From: Albidovulum litorale
GTDB lineage: Bacteria; Pseudomonadota; Alphaproteobacteria; Rhodobacterales; Rhodobacteraceae
Reading direction: 5' to 3'
DNA length: 64,000 nt
NCBI RefSeq assembly: GCF_025751495.1
Contig: NZ_JAOWKZ010000001.1
Coordinates: 124,001 to 188,000, forward strand
How positions within the stretch are numbered: the stretch's first letter is position 1; the number at the start of each line of letters is the position of its first letter. Shown here piece after piece: positions 33,587-42,649 of the stretch. A program made the position numbers and the translations under genes. A model generated the notes under the pieces. The model did no database searches. It worked only from the letters and a program-made list of their open reading frames with translations, and had not been told where the DNA came from.

Positions 33587-34996
33587 ATGGACATATGCGC
33601 TGTTTCCGCAGCGGAGCTTTCGCGCCGGATGGCCTCGGCTACCTGGACCGCCCGGGCCGTGATGGAAGCCTATCTCGACCGTATCGCCACGGTAAATCCC
33701 GGCCTGAACGCCATCATTTCGCTCCGCCCCGCTGCGGATCTGCTGGCCGAGGCCGACGCGGCCGACCGGTCGCCCCGGCGCGGCTGGCTGCACGGAATGC
33801 CGCTGGCAGTGAAGGACGTTGTCGCGACGAAGGGGCTTCGGACGACCTACGGCTCCCCCCTGCACGCCGATTTCGTGCCCGAGGCCGACGACCTCATCGC
33901 TGCACGGATGCGGGCTACGGGTGCGATCTTCATCGGCAAGACCAACACGCCGGAATGGGGACATGGGTCGCACAGCTACAATCCCGTCCAAGGCGTCACC
34001 CGAAATCCCTATGACCCGACCCGTACCGCCGGTGGCTCCTCCGGCGGCGCTGCGGCGGCGCTTGCAGCGCGGTTGGTGCCGGTGGCCGATGGTTCCGATA
34101 CGATGGGCTCTCTGCGCAATCCGGCCGCCTTCTGCAATGTCTACGGCTTTCGTCCGACCTGGGGGCTGGTGCCGCAGGACGCCGTCGGCGACACGTTCAT
34201 CAACACCATCACGACCGACGGCCCGATGGCGCGCAGCCCCGAGGATATCGCGCATTTCCTTGAAATCCTGGCAGGTCCCTACCCCGAAACACCGCTCGGG
34301 CGCGCGGCAGAAGCCTATTCTTCGCTCCTTGATACCGACATCAAGGGCAAGCGGATCGGCTGGCTTGGCGACTGGGACGGAGCCTATCCGGTCGAGGATG
34401 GCATTCAATATCTCTGCCGCACCGCGCTGTCTGTCTTTGAAGATCTCGGAGCAAGGGTAGAACCCATTCAGGCACCCTTGCCTGCCGAGGAGCTTTGGGA
34501 AAGCTGGACGGTGCTCCGCTCTGCCATCAACGCCCATGCCAAGCGCGACTTGCTGGAGGACCCGGAAAAACGTGCCCTGACCAAGCCCGAAACGCTCTGG
34601 GAAATCGAAACCGGTCTGACCCGGACGACCGCCGATCTCTTCCGCGCCAGCGAAATCCGCTCGCGCTGGTATGCCGCCGCGGCGCGCCTCTTCGACCGCT
34701 TCGATGCACTTGCTTTGCCATCCGCTCAGGTCTGGCCCTTCCCAACTGACTGGACCTGGCCGCGTGATGTGGCCGGACGGCAAATGGACAGCTATCATCG
34801 CTGGATGGAGATCGTCATTCCCGTCAGCCTGATCGGCCTGCCCTGCCTGTCCATTCCCGCCGGGTTCGGGGCAAACAGCCTGCCCATGGGCGTACAATTG
34901 TTTGGCCCAACCGGCTCTGACGCAAGGATCCTCGCCATGGGCCATGCCTATCACCGCGCGACCGATTGGCCGTCTCAGCGCCCGCCGGTGCTGTGA
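33587..34996 (+). CDS. Amidase (amidase-signature family)
   Basis: 469 residues. The amidase signature is complete: the catalytic lysine in MPLAVKDVVATKG near residue 78, and the GGSSGGAAAALAA Ser-cis-Ser block near residue 150, with the conserved PVADGSD stretch after it. This family hydrolyses small amides; the substrate is not evident. GAGG is five bases before the ATG. The stop codon overlaps the start of the ModE-like gene (TGATG), so the two are coupled though their roles are not obviously related. Confidence 0.9.
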   Translation: MDICAVSAAELSRRMASATWTARAVMEAYLDRIATVNPGLNAIISLRPAADLLAEADAADRSPRRGWLHGMPLAVKDVVATKGLRTTYGSPLHADFVPEADDLIAARMRATGAIFIGKTNTPEWGHGSHSYNPVQGVTRNPYDPTRTAGGSSGGAAAALAARLVPVADGSDTMGSLRNPAAFCNVYGFRPTWGLVPQDAVGDTFINTITTDGPMARSPEDIAHFLEILAGPYPETPLGRAAEAYSSLLDTDIKGKRIGWLGDWDGAYPVEDGIQYLCRTALSVFEDLGARVEPIQAPLPAEELWESWTVLRSAINAHAKRDLLEDPEKRALTKPETLWEIETGLTRTTADLFRASEIRSRWYAAAARLFDRFDALALPSAQVWPFPTDWTWPRDVAGRQMDSYHRWMEIVIPVSLIGLPCLSIPAGFGANSLPMGVQLFGPTGSDARILAMGHAYHRATDWPSQRPPVL

Positions 34997-35361
34997 TGGC
35001 TGGCAAGGACCATCCCGAACTCAAACTTCGCCTGACGCTCAGGGGCGGCGAATGGCTCGGCCCCGGCAAGGCCGACCTCCTGGAAGGCATCGCCGAAACC
35101 GGCTCCATCTCTGCCGCGGGCAAACGGATGAAGATGAGCTACAAGCGCGCCTGGGGTCTTGTGGAGGTGCTGAACGGCATGTTCCGCGAACCGCTTGTCG
35201 CCTCAAGCCGGGGCGGCGCCGGACATGGCGGCGCGGAACTGACGGAAACCGGCCACGCGGTACTGCGGCTTTACCGGCGGATGCAGGCCAATGCCGTCAG
35301 TGCGACCGAGGCCGAAATCGCACAACTGATGCAACTGACCGATATTCCCGACCGGAAATAA
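34996..35361 (+). CDS. modE: ModE-like winged-helix regulator, DNA-binding domain only
   Basis: 121 residues from ATG at 34996, which overlaps the amidase stop. The sequence LEGIAETGSISAAGKRMKMSYKRAWGLVEVLN is the ModE N-terminal winged helix. There is no C-terminal molybdate-binding (MOP/Di-MOP) pair, so it is shorter than E. coli ModE (262). It lies 55 bases before modA, and a ModE-type palindrome is in the gap, so it probably regulates modABC. How it senses molybdate without a MOP domain is open. Confidence 0.88.
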   Translation: MAGKDHPELKLRLTLRGGEWLGPGKADLLEGIAETGSISAAGKRMKMSYKRAWGLVEVLNGMFREPLVASSRGGAGHGGAELTETGHAVLRLYRRMQANAVSATEAEIAQLMQLTDIPDRK

Positions 35362-35385
35362 CGCTTGCAAGACGCGCAAAGACCC

Positions 35386-35409
35386 CGTTATCTCCGTCGG
35401 GATATAACG
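35386..35409 (+). promoter_or_regulatory. ModE-type operator upstream of modA
   Basis: CGTTATCT, eight bases, ATATAACG: a near-perfect palindrome close to the ModE box consensus (CGTTATAT-N-ATATAACG). It lies seven bases before the modA start, where a bound repressor would block transcription or translation initiation. Confidence 0.75.
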
Positions 35410-35416
35410 GAACCGC

Positions 35417-36145
35417 ATGCGCCTGATCCTGACCCTCGCCCTCTGCCTTGTCACCGCCGCCGCGCGGGCGGAATCGGCTTTGGTCGCGGTCGCCACCAAT
35501 TTCCGTCCGGCTGCCGAGGAGCTTTCCGAGGCCTTCACAGCTAAGACGGGGCACAAAATCCGCCTGACCGCCGGGGCCACGGGCAAGCTCGCCGCCCAGA
35601 TCGCAAACGGCGCGCCCTTTGACGCGTTTCTCTCTGCCGATACCGAAACGCCTATGCGGTTGGCGTCTACCGGCCAAGCACTGGCCGAAACACGCTTCAC
35701 CTATGCAACCGGCGCACTTCTTCTCTGGTCTGCCGATCCTGCCCGCGACCTTTCGGACCCCGCCGCCGCAATCGAAGCGGCCCGCCATGTCGCAATCGCT
35801 AATCCTGCCCTTGCGCCCTATGGCAAGGCCGCGATGCAGGCTATTGAAAAATTCAATATTTCGACGATCGTCTGGGACAAAATCGTGACCGGAGAAAACA
35901 TCGGCCAAGCCTATGCCCTGACCGCCTCCGGCGCGGCCGATATCGGCTTCATCGCTGCCTCCGCGCTGCCCGCAACCGGCAGGTCATGGCCGGTCCCACA
36001 AGACCTGCACGACCCGATCCTGCAGGACGCCATCCTGCTGGCCCATGGAACCGACAACCAAGCCGCCCGCGCCTTCCTCGACTGGCTGCGGGGTGACATT
36101 GCAAGGGCCATCATCCGCCGTCACGGCTATGAGGCAGACGAATGA
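35417..36145 (+). CDS. modA: Molybdate ABC transporter substrate-binding protein
   Basis: 242 residues with a signal peptide (MRLILTLALCLVTAAARA). Mature motifs include VAVATNFRPAAEEL, IRLTAGATGKLAAQI, FDAFLSADTETP, ANPALAPYGKAA, and IGFIAASALP, all typical of ModA. It binds molybdate or tungstate in the periplasm. The stop overlaps the modB start (ATGA), and a ModE box lies just upstream. Confidence 0.95.
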   Translation: MRLILTLALCLVTAAARAESALVAVATNFRPAAEELSEAFTAKTGHKIRLTAGATGKLAAQIANGAPFDAFLSADTETPMRLASTGQALAETRFTYATGALLLWSADPARDLSDPAAAIEAARHVAIANPALAPYGKAAMQAIEKFNISTIVWDKIVTGENIGQAYALTASGAADIGFIAASALPATGRSWPVPQDLHDPILQDAILLAHGTDNQAARAFLDWLRGDIARAIIRRHGYEADE

Positions 36146-36804
36146 CGGATCTCGGCCCTCTCTGGCTTACGCTACGGCTTGCGGCCATCGTGACCGTGCT
36201 GCTGCTGATCCTCGGCACGCCATTGGCCTGGTGGCTCGCCCGCACCCGCTCGCGCCTCGCTCCCGTGATCGAGGCCGTGACCGCCCTGCCGCTGGTGCTG
36301 CCGCCGACTGTCCTTGGTTTCTACCTGCTCATCGCCTTCAACCCCACCGCCCCGCTTGGTCAGTTCTGGCTGAACGTCACCGGCACGACGCTGACATTCT
36401 CCTTCACCGGCCTCGTCCTCGCCTCGCTCCTCTACTCGCTCCCCTTCACCGTCCAGCCTTTGCAATCCGCATTTACCCAGCTAGGCCCCGCGCCGCTGGA
36501 GGCGGCGGCCAGCCTCGGCGCACGGCCGCTTGACGCCTTCCTGACGGTCGCCGCACCCCTGTCGCTCAGGGGCTACCTGACCGCCGCTGTTCTCACCTTT
36601 GCCCATACATTGGGCGAATTCGGCGTCGTCCTGATGGTGGGGGGCAATATCCCCGGCGAAACCCGCGTCATCTCAATCGCGATCTATGAGAAGGTCGAGA
36701 CGCTCGACTATGCCGGCGCGCATCGCCTGTCGGGCCTGCTGCTTGGCCTTTCCTTCCTCATCCTGCTCGCACTCTATGCGCTGAACGGAAGGCGGCACGC
36801 ATGA
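36142..36804 (+). CDS. modB: Molybdate ABC transporter permease
   Basis: 220 residues with five to six membrane segments and the inner-membrane-transport EAA motif EAAASLGARPLDAFLTVAAPLS near residue 120. ModB is the channel of the ModABC importer. Its start and stop overlap modA and modC by four bases each, so the three genes are translationally coupled. Confidence 0.95.
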   Translation: MTDLGPLWLTLRLAAIVTVLLLILGTPLAWWLARTRSRLAPVIEAVTALPLVLPPTVLGFYLLIAFNPTAPLGQFWLNVTGTTLTFSFTGLVLASLLYSLPFTVQPLQSAFTQLGPAPLEAAASLGARPLDAFLTVAAPLSLRGYLTAAVLTFAHTLGEFGVVLMVGGNIPGETRVISIAIYEKVETLDYAGAHRLSGLLLGLSFLILLALYALNGRRHA

Positions 36805-37877
36805 AAGAGCTGGTTATCAATGTCGCGCTGCAACGCGATGATTTAAAAATTGAAATTGATGAACGACTGCCGTTGTCCGGCCTCACCGCGATCTTCGGAC
36901 CAAGCGGTGCTGGAAAGACCACGCTGCTGCGCCTCATCGCCGGTTTCGAACGCGGAATCGGAGAAATGCGGTTCGGTGACGAAGTCTGGCAGCAGGGCCG
37001 CCACTTCACGCCACCTTATCACCGACGCGTAGCGACCGTGTTCCAGCAACCCCGGCTCTTCGACCATCTCGACGTGGCGGGCAACCTTGCCTATGCCGCA
37101 CGACGCGCCGGGCAGATGGGCGCCGTGGCCGGGATGGTCGAGCGGTTCGCCCTCGATCCGCTCCTCTCCCGGCGCCCGGAGACCCTGTCAGGCGGAGAGG
37201 CGCAGCGCGTGGCACTGGCACGCGCGCTTCTGACCGCGCCGCGTCTGGTGCTGATGGACGAACCCGTCACGGCACTCGATCAGGCACGTAGAAACGAAAT
37301 ACTGCCGTTTATCGAGAGCTTGCGCGACGAAGCAAATGTACCGATCCTCTATGTCAGCCATTCGCTCGCAGAGGTGACCCGGCTTGCCACTCAGATCCTG
37401 ACCCTTGCAGAGGGTCGCGTCACGGGTCACGGCCCGGCCGGCACGATCCTGCCCCACCTCGCCGCAACCCCGGACCAGCCCGGCGAAGAACCGGGCGGCC
37501 TGATCACCGCCCGTGTTGCGGGCATGAGCCATGACGGGCTTTGCGAACTGCATTTCTCCGGCGGCACCATCCTTTCGCCAGGACGGGTCGGGCCGGACGG
37601 CGCCGAAGTGCGGCTAATCATTCGCGCGCGCGACGTTATGCTTTCGCGCGACCGGCCCGTGGGTCTTTCGGCCCTGAATATCTTGCCTGCCACCGTCACC
37701 TCAGTGGTCCCCGTCGGCGCTGCCTCCGCCCATATCGGCCTCGATTGCGGCGGAACCGCCCTTGCCGCGCGGATCACGATGCGGTCGGTCGCGGCGCTTG
37801 AACTCGTGCCCGGAGCAAGTTGCCACGCGATCCTGAAATCCGTCGCTTTAGCGCGGGAAGCATTGCCATCGCCGTGA
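36801..37877 (+). CDS. modC: Molybdate ABC transporter ATPase
   Basis: 358 residues. Walker A GPSGAGKTT near residue 35, signature LSGGEAQRVALARAL near 130, and Walker B LVLMDEPV near 150 are intact. A C-terminal MOP/TOBE domain follows (residues 290-355). ModC powers molybdate import. The MOP domain may also bind molybdate and could help the short ModE sense it, which is inference. Confidence 0.95.
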   Translation: MKELVINVALQRDDLKIEIDERLPLSGLTAIFGPSGAGKTTLLRLIAGFERGIGEMRFGDEVWQQGRHFTPPYHRRVATVFQQPRLFDHLDVAGNLAYAARRAGQMGAVAGMVERFALDPLLSRRPETLSGGEAQRVALARALLTAPRLVLMDEPVTALDQARRNEILPFIESLRDEANVPILYVSHSLAEVTRLATQILTLAEGRVTGHGPAGTILPHLAATPDQPGEEPGGLITARVAGMSHDGLCELHFSGGTILSPGRVGPDGAEVRLIIRARDVMLSRDRPVGLSALNILPATVTSVVPVGAASAHIGLDCGGTALAARITMRSVAALELVPGASCHAILKSVALAREALPSP

Positions 37878-37896
37878 ACCCCGCTAGGGTTTGCCC

Positions 37897-38595
37897 ATGA
37901 CCCGATCCGCCCTCATCGTGGCCCATGGCCAACCTTCCGACCCCGACCCGGCTGAGGCCGACATGGCCCGGCTTGCCAAGTCCGTCGCCAGTTATCTTCC
38001 TGACTGGCAAGTCAGCGCAGCAACACTCGCGGCTCCAGACGCTCTGAAGATCGCACTCGACACGCTTGATAATCCAATAATTTTTCCGTTCTTTATGGCT
38101 GACGGGTGGTTCATCCGCACGCTCCTGCCAAAACGCCTCTCCGAGGCCGGGCATGAAGAGCTTTCTGTTCTGACGCCCTTCGGGCTTCTGACCAAAACGC
38201 AAGTCCTTTCGTTGCAAGCCGCCCGCAGGGCGACCGCGGAGCGAGGCTGGGCCGAGGCGGACACCACGCTGATCCTCGCCGCGCACGGTTCCGGCCGCAG
38301 CAACTACCCGGCCGAAGCCGCGCGAGCCATCGAACACACGTTCGCCGCTGAATCAGTGTTCGCTAGGGTCCGAACCGGTTTCATCGAAGAAGAGCCTTCG
38401 CTCGCCCACGCGGCACGAGGTGCGGGCGATAAGGCGCTCTGCCTGCCGCTTTTCGTTGCCCGTTGGGGCCATGTGATCGGCGACATCCCCGAAGCCCTAG
38501 AAACCGCAGGCTTCACCGGACACCTGCTTGATCCGATTGGCACCCATCCGGACGTTCCTGCCCTGATCGCAAAAACGATCCTTGACGCGTCATAG
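37897..38595 (+). CDS. CbiX/SirB-type chelatase-like protein
   Basis: 232 residues from ATG at 37897 (a TTG two codons before is less likely). Both repeats of CbiX-type chelatases are seen: IVAHGQPSDP near residue 9 and LAAHGSGRSNYP near residue 125, whose histidines bind the metal or tetrapyrrole. The middle part PFFMADGWFIRTLLPKRL is also typical. Proteins of this kind insert Co or Fe into sirohydrochlorin. The neighbour is molybdate uptake, so its substrate remains a guess. Confidence 0.8.
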   Translation: MTRSALIVAHGQPSDPDPAEADMARLAKSVASYLPDWQVSAATLAAPDALKIALDTLDNPIIFPFFMADGWFIRTLLPKRLSEAGHEELSVLTPFGLLTKTQVLSLQAARRATAERGWAEADTTLILAAHGSGRSNYPAEAARAIEHTFAAESVFARVRTGFIEEEPSLAHAARGAGDKALCLPLFVARWGHVIGDIPEALETAGFTGHLLDPIGTHPDVPALIAKTILDAS

Positions 38596-38692
38596 CCAGC
38601 CAATGTGCCGGGAACACTCACGGCAAGACACCATATTCTTCACCAACAGCACGTACCCTTTCAGCGGGCATCGACTTGCCCCGCCAGCTTAT

Positions 38693-38710
38693 GTAACAGT
38701 TTCATGACAG
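38693..38710 (-). promoter_or_regulatory. Pho-box-like site upstream of the Na/Pi cotransporter
   Basis: On the minus strand: CTGTCATGAAACTGTTAC, two half-sites (CTGTCAT and CTGTTAC) 11 bases apart, close to the alphaproteobacterial PhoB consensus. It lies about 43 bases before the transporter start. Its orientation is opposite to the gene, which weakens the call. Confidence 0.5.
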
Positions 38711-38752
38711 TTTCGTAAAAATTGAGACTCGAGCAAAACAAAGGAAATAATC

Positions 38753-40417
38753 TTGTCAGAATCCTCCCCGCTCCTCTTCCTTCTGCATGTCGCGGGTGCG
38801 GCCGCGCTCCTGATCTGGGCCGTGCGGCTGGTGCGGACGGGGGTGGAGCGCGGCTGGTCCGTGCCGCTGAGACGGCTTCTGCGGCAGGGGGCGGAGCGGC
38901 GGATGGTCGCGGCGCTGTCGGGAACAGGCGCGGCCATTGTCCTGCAAAGCTCGACAGCGGTCGCGATTCTTACCTCGAACTTTGTCGCCGCAGGCACGCT
39001 GGCGGCAGCGGCGGGCCTGGCGATCCTGCTTGGCGCCGATCTCGGCTCGGCCATCGTGGCGCAGATCCTGCTCACGCGGGCCGACTGGTTCGTACCCGTG
39101 CTTCTGGTCGCGGGCGTGGCGATGTTCCTGAAATCGCAAAGCCGGGACTACCGAATGGCAGGCCGGGTGCTGATCGGGCTCGCGCTGATCTTCGTCTCGC
39201 TCACCATGATTCGGGACGCGACCGAACCGCTGCGCGACAGCAAGGGGCTCGTCACCGCGATGACCTATCTGGGCGGCGATCCTGTTACGGCCTTCGCCAT
39301 CGGCGCGCTCTTCGCCTGGGCGGTGCATTCGTCGGTCGCCGCCGTCCTCCTCTTCGTCACGCTGGCGGCGCAGGGCGTCCTGCCGGTCACGGCAGGGGTG
39401 GCGATGGTGCTCGGCGCCAATCTCGGCGGCGCGATCATCGCCTATGTTCTGACACTCGGGGCCGAGATTGAGGCGCGCCGGGTCATTGTGGCCAATCTCG
39501 CGCTCAGGGGTGGCGGCGCCGCGCTCGCGCTTTTCGCGCTCTCCGCATTTGCCCTGCCGTTCGACTATCTCGGAGCCACGCCCGCACGGCAGGTCATCAA
39601 CCTGCATCTTGCATTCAATCTCGCGCTACTCCTGATCGCCCTGCCGGTGACGCGCCCGGTACTGGCCCTTGTCTCACGCTGGATTACAGCGCCTGCGCAA
39701 TCGTCGAACCTGACGCGTATCAGCGCGCTCGACCCCGCCGCACTGACGCAACCCGACCGGGCTTTGGCCTGCGCCACACGTGAGATCCTGCAGATGGGCG
39801 AAGGGGTTGAGGCGATGCTGCGGTCCGTCATCGGGCTTTATGATGAATGGGACGATACGGCGGCCAGTGCGATCCGTGCCAAGGAAACCGAGCTCGACAA
39901 GATGCATATCGCGATCAAGCTCTATCTTGCCAAGCTGCACAGGACTGCGGATGGCGAGGAGGCAACGCAGAAGAGCCTGGAGCTTGCAGATATGGCCGTG
40001 AACCTTGAAAGCGCGGGCAATACGATCTCCGATGTGATGCTGGCGCTGGCCCGCCGCCGCGACCAGAGCGGCAGCGCCTTCTCGGAAACCGGCTGGAAGG
40101 AGATCCGCGATTTCCACGACCGGGTCCTGTCAAACGCGCAGTCGGGGCTCAATGTGCTGATGACGATGAACCCCGATGCCGCCCGGGCGCTGGTCGAGGA
40201 GAAGGACCGCGTCCGCGACATGGAGCAAAGACTTCAACGCTCTCATCTCGACCGCCTGAAACAGGGCCTGACGGAAAGCATCGAAACCTCGAACATCCAT
40301 CAGGAAACGCTGAGGGCGCTGAAACAGGTCAACTCGGCCTTCACCATGATCGCCTATCCGATCCTGTCGGAAACCGGCGACCTGCTGTCGAGCCGTCTGA
40401 CCCGGCAGCAGGGTTAG
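38753..40417 (+). CDS. nptA: Na/Pi cotransporter with C-terminal PhoU domain
   Basis: 554 residues from TTG at 38753, with AAGGA seven bases upstream. Two inverted Na/Pi repeats are seen, with the QSS motif in IVLQSSTAVAIL near residue 65 and VHSSVAAVLL near residue 196, giving about eight membrane segments. Residues 345-540 are a PhoU-like helical domain. The protein imports phosphate with sodium. A Pho-box-like site lies in the promoter region. Confidence 0.9.
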   Translation: MSESSPLLFLLHVAGAAALLIWAVRLVRTGVERGWSVPLRRLLRQGAERRMVAALSGTGAAIVLQSSTAVAILTSNFVAAGTLAAAAGLAILLGADLGSAIVAQILLTRADWFVPVLLVAGVAMFLKSQSRDYRMAGRVLIGLALIFVSLTMIRDATEPLRDSKGLVTAMTYLGGDPVTAFAIGALFAWAVHSSVAAVLLFVTLAAQGVLPVTAGVAMVLGANLGGAIIAYVLTLGAEIEARRVIVANLALRGGGAALALFALSAFALPFDYLGATPARQVINLHLAFNLALLLIALPVTRPVLALVSRWITAPAQSSNLTRISALDPAALTQPDRALACATREILQMGEGVEAMLRSVIGLYDEWDDTAASAIRAKETELDKMHIAIKLYLAKLHRTADGEEATQKSLELADMAVNLESAGNTISDVMLALARRRDQSGSAFSETGWKEIRDFHDRVLSNAQSGLNVLMTMNPDAARALVEEKDRVRDMEQRLQRSHLDRLKQGLTESIETSNIHQETLRALKQVNSAFTMIAYPILSETGDLLSSRLTRQQG

Positions 40418-40433
40418 GCTAGCACGCCGGACG

Positions 40434-40490
40434 GGAAGGATTTTGGTTCAAAATCCTTCCCCGGAAAAGTTTTGAAACAAAACTTTTCCG
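40434..40490. terminator. Two adjacent perfect hairpins between convergent genes
   Basis: GGAAGGATTTTG/CAAAATCCTTCC (12 bp, 40434-40445 with 40449-40460) and CGGAAAAGTTTTG with its complement (13 bp, 40462-40474 with 40478-40490). The 80-base gap between nptA and dctM is almost filled by them. They probably terminate transcripts from both sides. Confidence 0.75.
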
Positions 40491-40498
40491 ACCCGCCG

Positions 40499-41887
40499 CT
40501 ACTTGATGATCGTCTCGGGCCCCATGACCTGTGTCGGCAACCATGTGGACAGGACCGGCACATAGGTCACGATGATCAGGAAGACGAAGAGCACGGCCAG
40601 GAAGGGTGCCGCCGCCTTCACGACCCGCATCATGGACATGCCCGCAACGCCAGAGGTCACGAAGAGGTTGAGGCCAACCGGCGGGGTGATCATGCCGATT
40701 TCCATGTTCACCACCATGATGATGCCGAGATGGATCGGATCGACGCCCAGCGAGATCGCGATCGGGAAGACCAGCGGCGCCACGATCAGGATCAGCCCCG
40801 AAGGTTCCATGAACTGGCCACCGATCAGCAGGATCACGTTGACGATGATCAGGAACACGATCTTGCCAAAACCCGCATCGAGCATTGCCGCCGCAATCTG
40901 TTGCGGGATCTGCTCATCGGTCAGCACATGCTTCAGGATCAGCGCGTTGGCGATGATGAACATCAGCGTGACGGTCAGCTTCCCTGCCTCAAAGAGCGTC
41001 GCCTTGGTATCGCGGTGGATGAAGGCGGTGACCAGCGCGATGGGCTTCTGGATCAGCGTCAGGTTCCTGCCGTCGCGTGAGAGCGGACCCATGTCGCGGT
41101 AGATGAAGGTTGCGACGATGAAGGCCCAGACAGAGGCGACGGCGGCCGCTTCGGTCGGTGTGAAGATCGCCGCGGTGATGCCCGGGATACCGTAAAGACC
41201 GACCATGATGATGACGATCAGCATCAGGCCCCAGAACGCCTCGCCGAAGCTTTCCAGGATTTCACCCCAGCCAAGCCACTCGCCTTTCGGCAGGTTCTTC
41301 CAGATGGCCCAGATCAGGATCGTGGCCATCAGCATGCCGCCCGCAAGCAGCCCCGGGAAGACGCCGGCAAGGAACATGCGGCCGACCGAGACGTCGGTTG
41401 CGGACGCATAAACGACCATGACGATCGAGGGCGGGATGAGGATACCGAGCGTACCGGCATTACAAATCACGCCTGCGGCAAAATCCTTGGAATAGCCGAC
41501 CTGCCGCATCGCCGCGATGACGATGGAACCGATGGCAACCACGGTTGCCGGGCTCGACCCCGACAGCGCGGCAAAGAGCATGCACGCGAAGACACCGGCG
41601 ATCGCCAGACCGCCCGGCAGGTGGCCGACGCAGGCGATGGAAAAGCGGATGATCCGTTTCGCCACGCCGCCCGTCGACATGAAGCTTGAGGCGAGTATGA
41701 AGAACGGGATCGCCAGCAGCGTCGAATGCCCCTCCATCGCGTTGTAAAGCGTCTGCGCGATCGAGGCGAGCGAGGTGTCGGAGAACCACAGGAGGAACAG
41801 GGTCGACGACAGGCCAAGCGAAATGGCGATCGGCACGCCGATCAGCATGAATCCGATCACCATGAAAAAGAGAAGGACGACTTCCAT
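40499..41887 (-). CDS. dctM: TRAP transporter large permease DctM
   Basis: 462 residues with about twelve hydrophobic segments. MEVVLLFFMVIGFMLIGVPIAISLG is the standard DctM N-terminus, and GSSPATVVAIGS, LGILIPPSIVMVVYA, and MITPPVGLNLFVTSGV are conserved. DctM is the channel subunit of a sodium-driven TRAP importer, probably for C4-dicarboxylates. dctQ lies five bases upstream, and the operon is dctP-dctQ-dctM. Confidence 0.94.
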   Translation of the reverse strand: MEVVLLFFMVIGFMLIGVPIAISLGLSSTLFLLWFSDTSLASIAQTLYNAMEGHSTLLAIPFFILASSFMSTGGVAKRIIRFSIACVGHLPGGLAIAGVFACMLFAALSGSSPATVVAIGSIVIAAMRQVGYSKDFAAGVICNAGTLGILIPPSIVMVVYASATDVSVGRMFLAGVFPGLLAGGMLMATILIWAIWKNLPKGEWLGWGEILESFGEAFWGLMLIVIIMVGLYGIPGITAAIFTPTEAAAVASVWAFIVATFIYRDMGPLSRDGRNLTLIQKPIALVTAFIHRDTKATLFEAGKLTVTLMFIIANALILKHVLTDEQIPQQIAAAMLDAGFGKIVFLIIVNVILLIGGQFMEPSGLILIVAPLVFPIAISLGVDPIHLGIIMVVNMEIGMITPPVGLNLFVTSGVAGMSMMRVVKAAAPFLAVLFVFLIIVTYVPVLSTWLPTQVMGPETIIK

Positions 41888-41892
41888 TTATC

Positions 41893-42573
41893 TCACTCCT
41901 CGTAGTTCATGTGGCGGACATCGTCGACGGCGTCCTCGGCTTCGTGGCTGACGATCAGGCTTTCGCGCGTACCGGTGACGATGCCCCAGGTGGCCTGGAT
42001 CAGGCGGAACAGCAGCAATGCACAGCCAAGCGGCAGCATCGCATAGGGAATAAAGCGCGGCAGCTTTTCGTAGGCTTCGCCCTGATTGAAGATCGGCTCG
42101 ATGAACCTGAGCCATTCCGGCATCGGAATCTGCTCGGTCTCATACCAGGCCTGATCGCGGGTCTTGATGAAGCCTTCGGGGAACCAGCGCCCGCCGGTCT
42201 GTTCAAACCCGCCGAACGGCGCCCAGTAATCCCAGGCCCCCTTCATCAGCAGGAAGGCGTAAGCAAGGCAGCAGACCGCCGCGGCCAGCGCGAGGATACG
42301 ACGCCCGCGATGAGGCAGGATGTTGATCACCGCATCCACGCCAAGATGAGCCGTCACCTTTACCGCATAGGACATGCCGAAGAGCACAAGCCAGGCGAAA
42401 AGCGCCGAGGTCAGTTCCAGCCCCCAGATCAGGGAGGAGTTGAAGACATAGCGCAGAATGACGTTGACGAATGTGATGACCGTCATCAGACCGAGGATCA
42501 CCGCGATCACGGTCTCCTCGAATTCATTTACGACGCGGCCCAGCGGCGTCGCGGGTTCATATTTTCCGCTCAT
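41893..42573 (-). CDS. dctQ: TRAP transporter small permease DctQ
   Basis: 226 residues, as in the well-studied Rhodobacter capsulatus DctQ, and longer than most DctQ because of a periplasmic loop (residues 120-175 with WFPEGFIKTRDQAWYE). Four membrane segments include FEETVIAVILGLMTVITFVNVILRY and GLELTSALFAWLVLFGMSYAVK. It links DctP to DctM. A very GC-rich hairpin sits just before it. Confidence 0.93.
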   Translation of the reverse strand: MSGKYEPATPLGRVVNEFEETVIAVILGLMTVITFVNVILRYVFNSSLIWGLELTSALFAWLVLFGMSYAVKVTAHLGVDAVINILPHRGRRILALAAAVCCLAYAFLLMKGAWDYWAPFGGFEQTGGRWFPEGFIKTRDQAWYETEQIPMPEWLRFIEPIFNQGEAYEKLPRFIPYAMLPLGCALLLFRLIQATWGIVTGTRESLIVSHEAEDAVDDVRHMNYEE

Positions 42574-42594
42574 TTCCTCCCCCCCTTTTTAGTC

Positions 42595-42619
42595 GGGCCC
42601 GGCCTTTACGGCCGGGCCC
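42595..42619 (-). promoter_or_regulatory. GC-rich hairpin between dctP and dctQ
   Basis: GGGCCCGGCC and GGCCGGGCCC, a ten-bp perfect stem with a TTTAC loop, in the 76-base gap. No T run follows. Such hairpins protect the dctP 3' end and lower dctQM expression in related TRAP operons, which would fit the need for more binding protein. Confidence 0.7.
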
Positions 42620-42649
42620 ACGTTACCGGATCACCGTGGTGATATTGGC

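Noticed and set aside
33392-34954. A 520-codon frame antisense to the amidase
   Set aside because: Shadow of the amidase coding sequence; no ribosome binding site and no family features.
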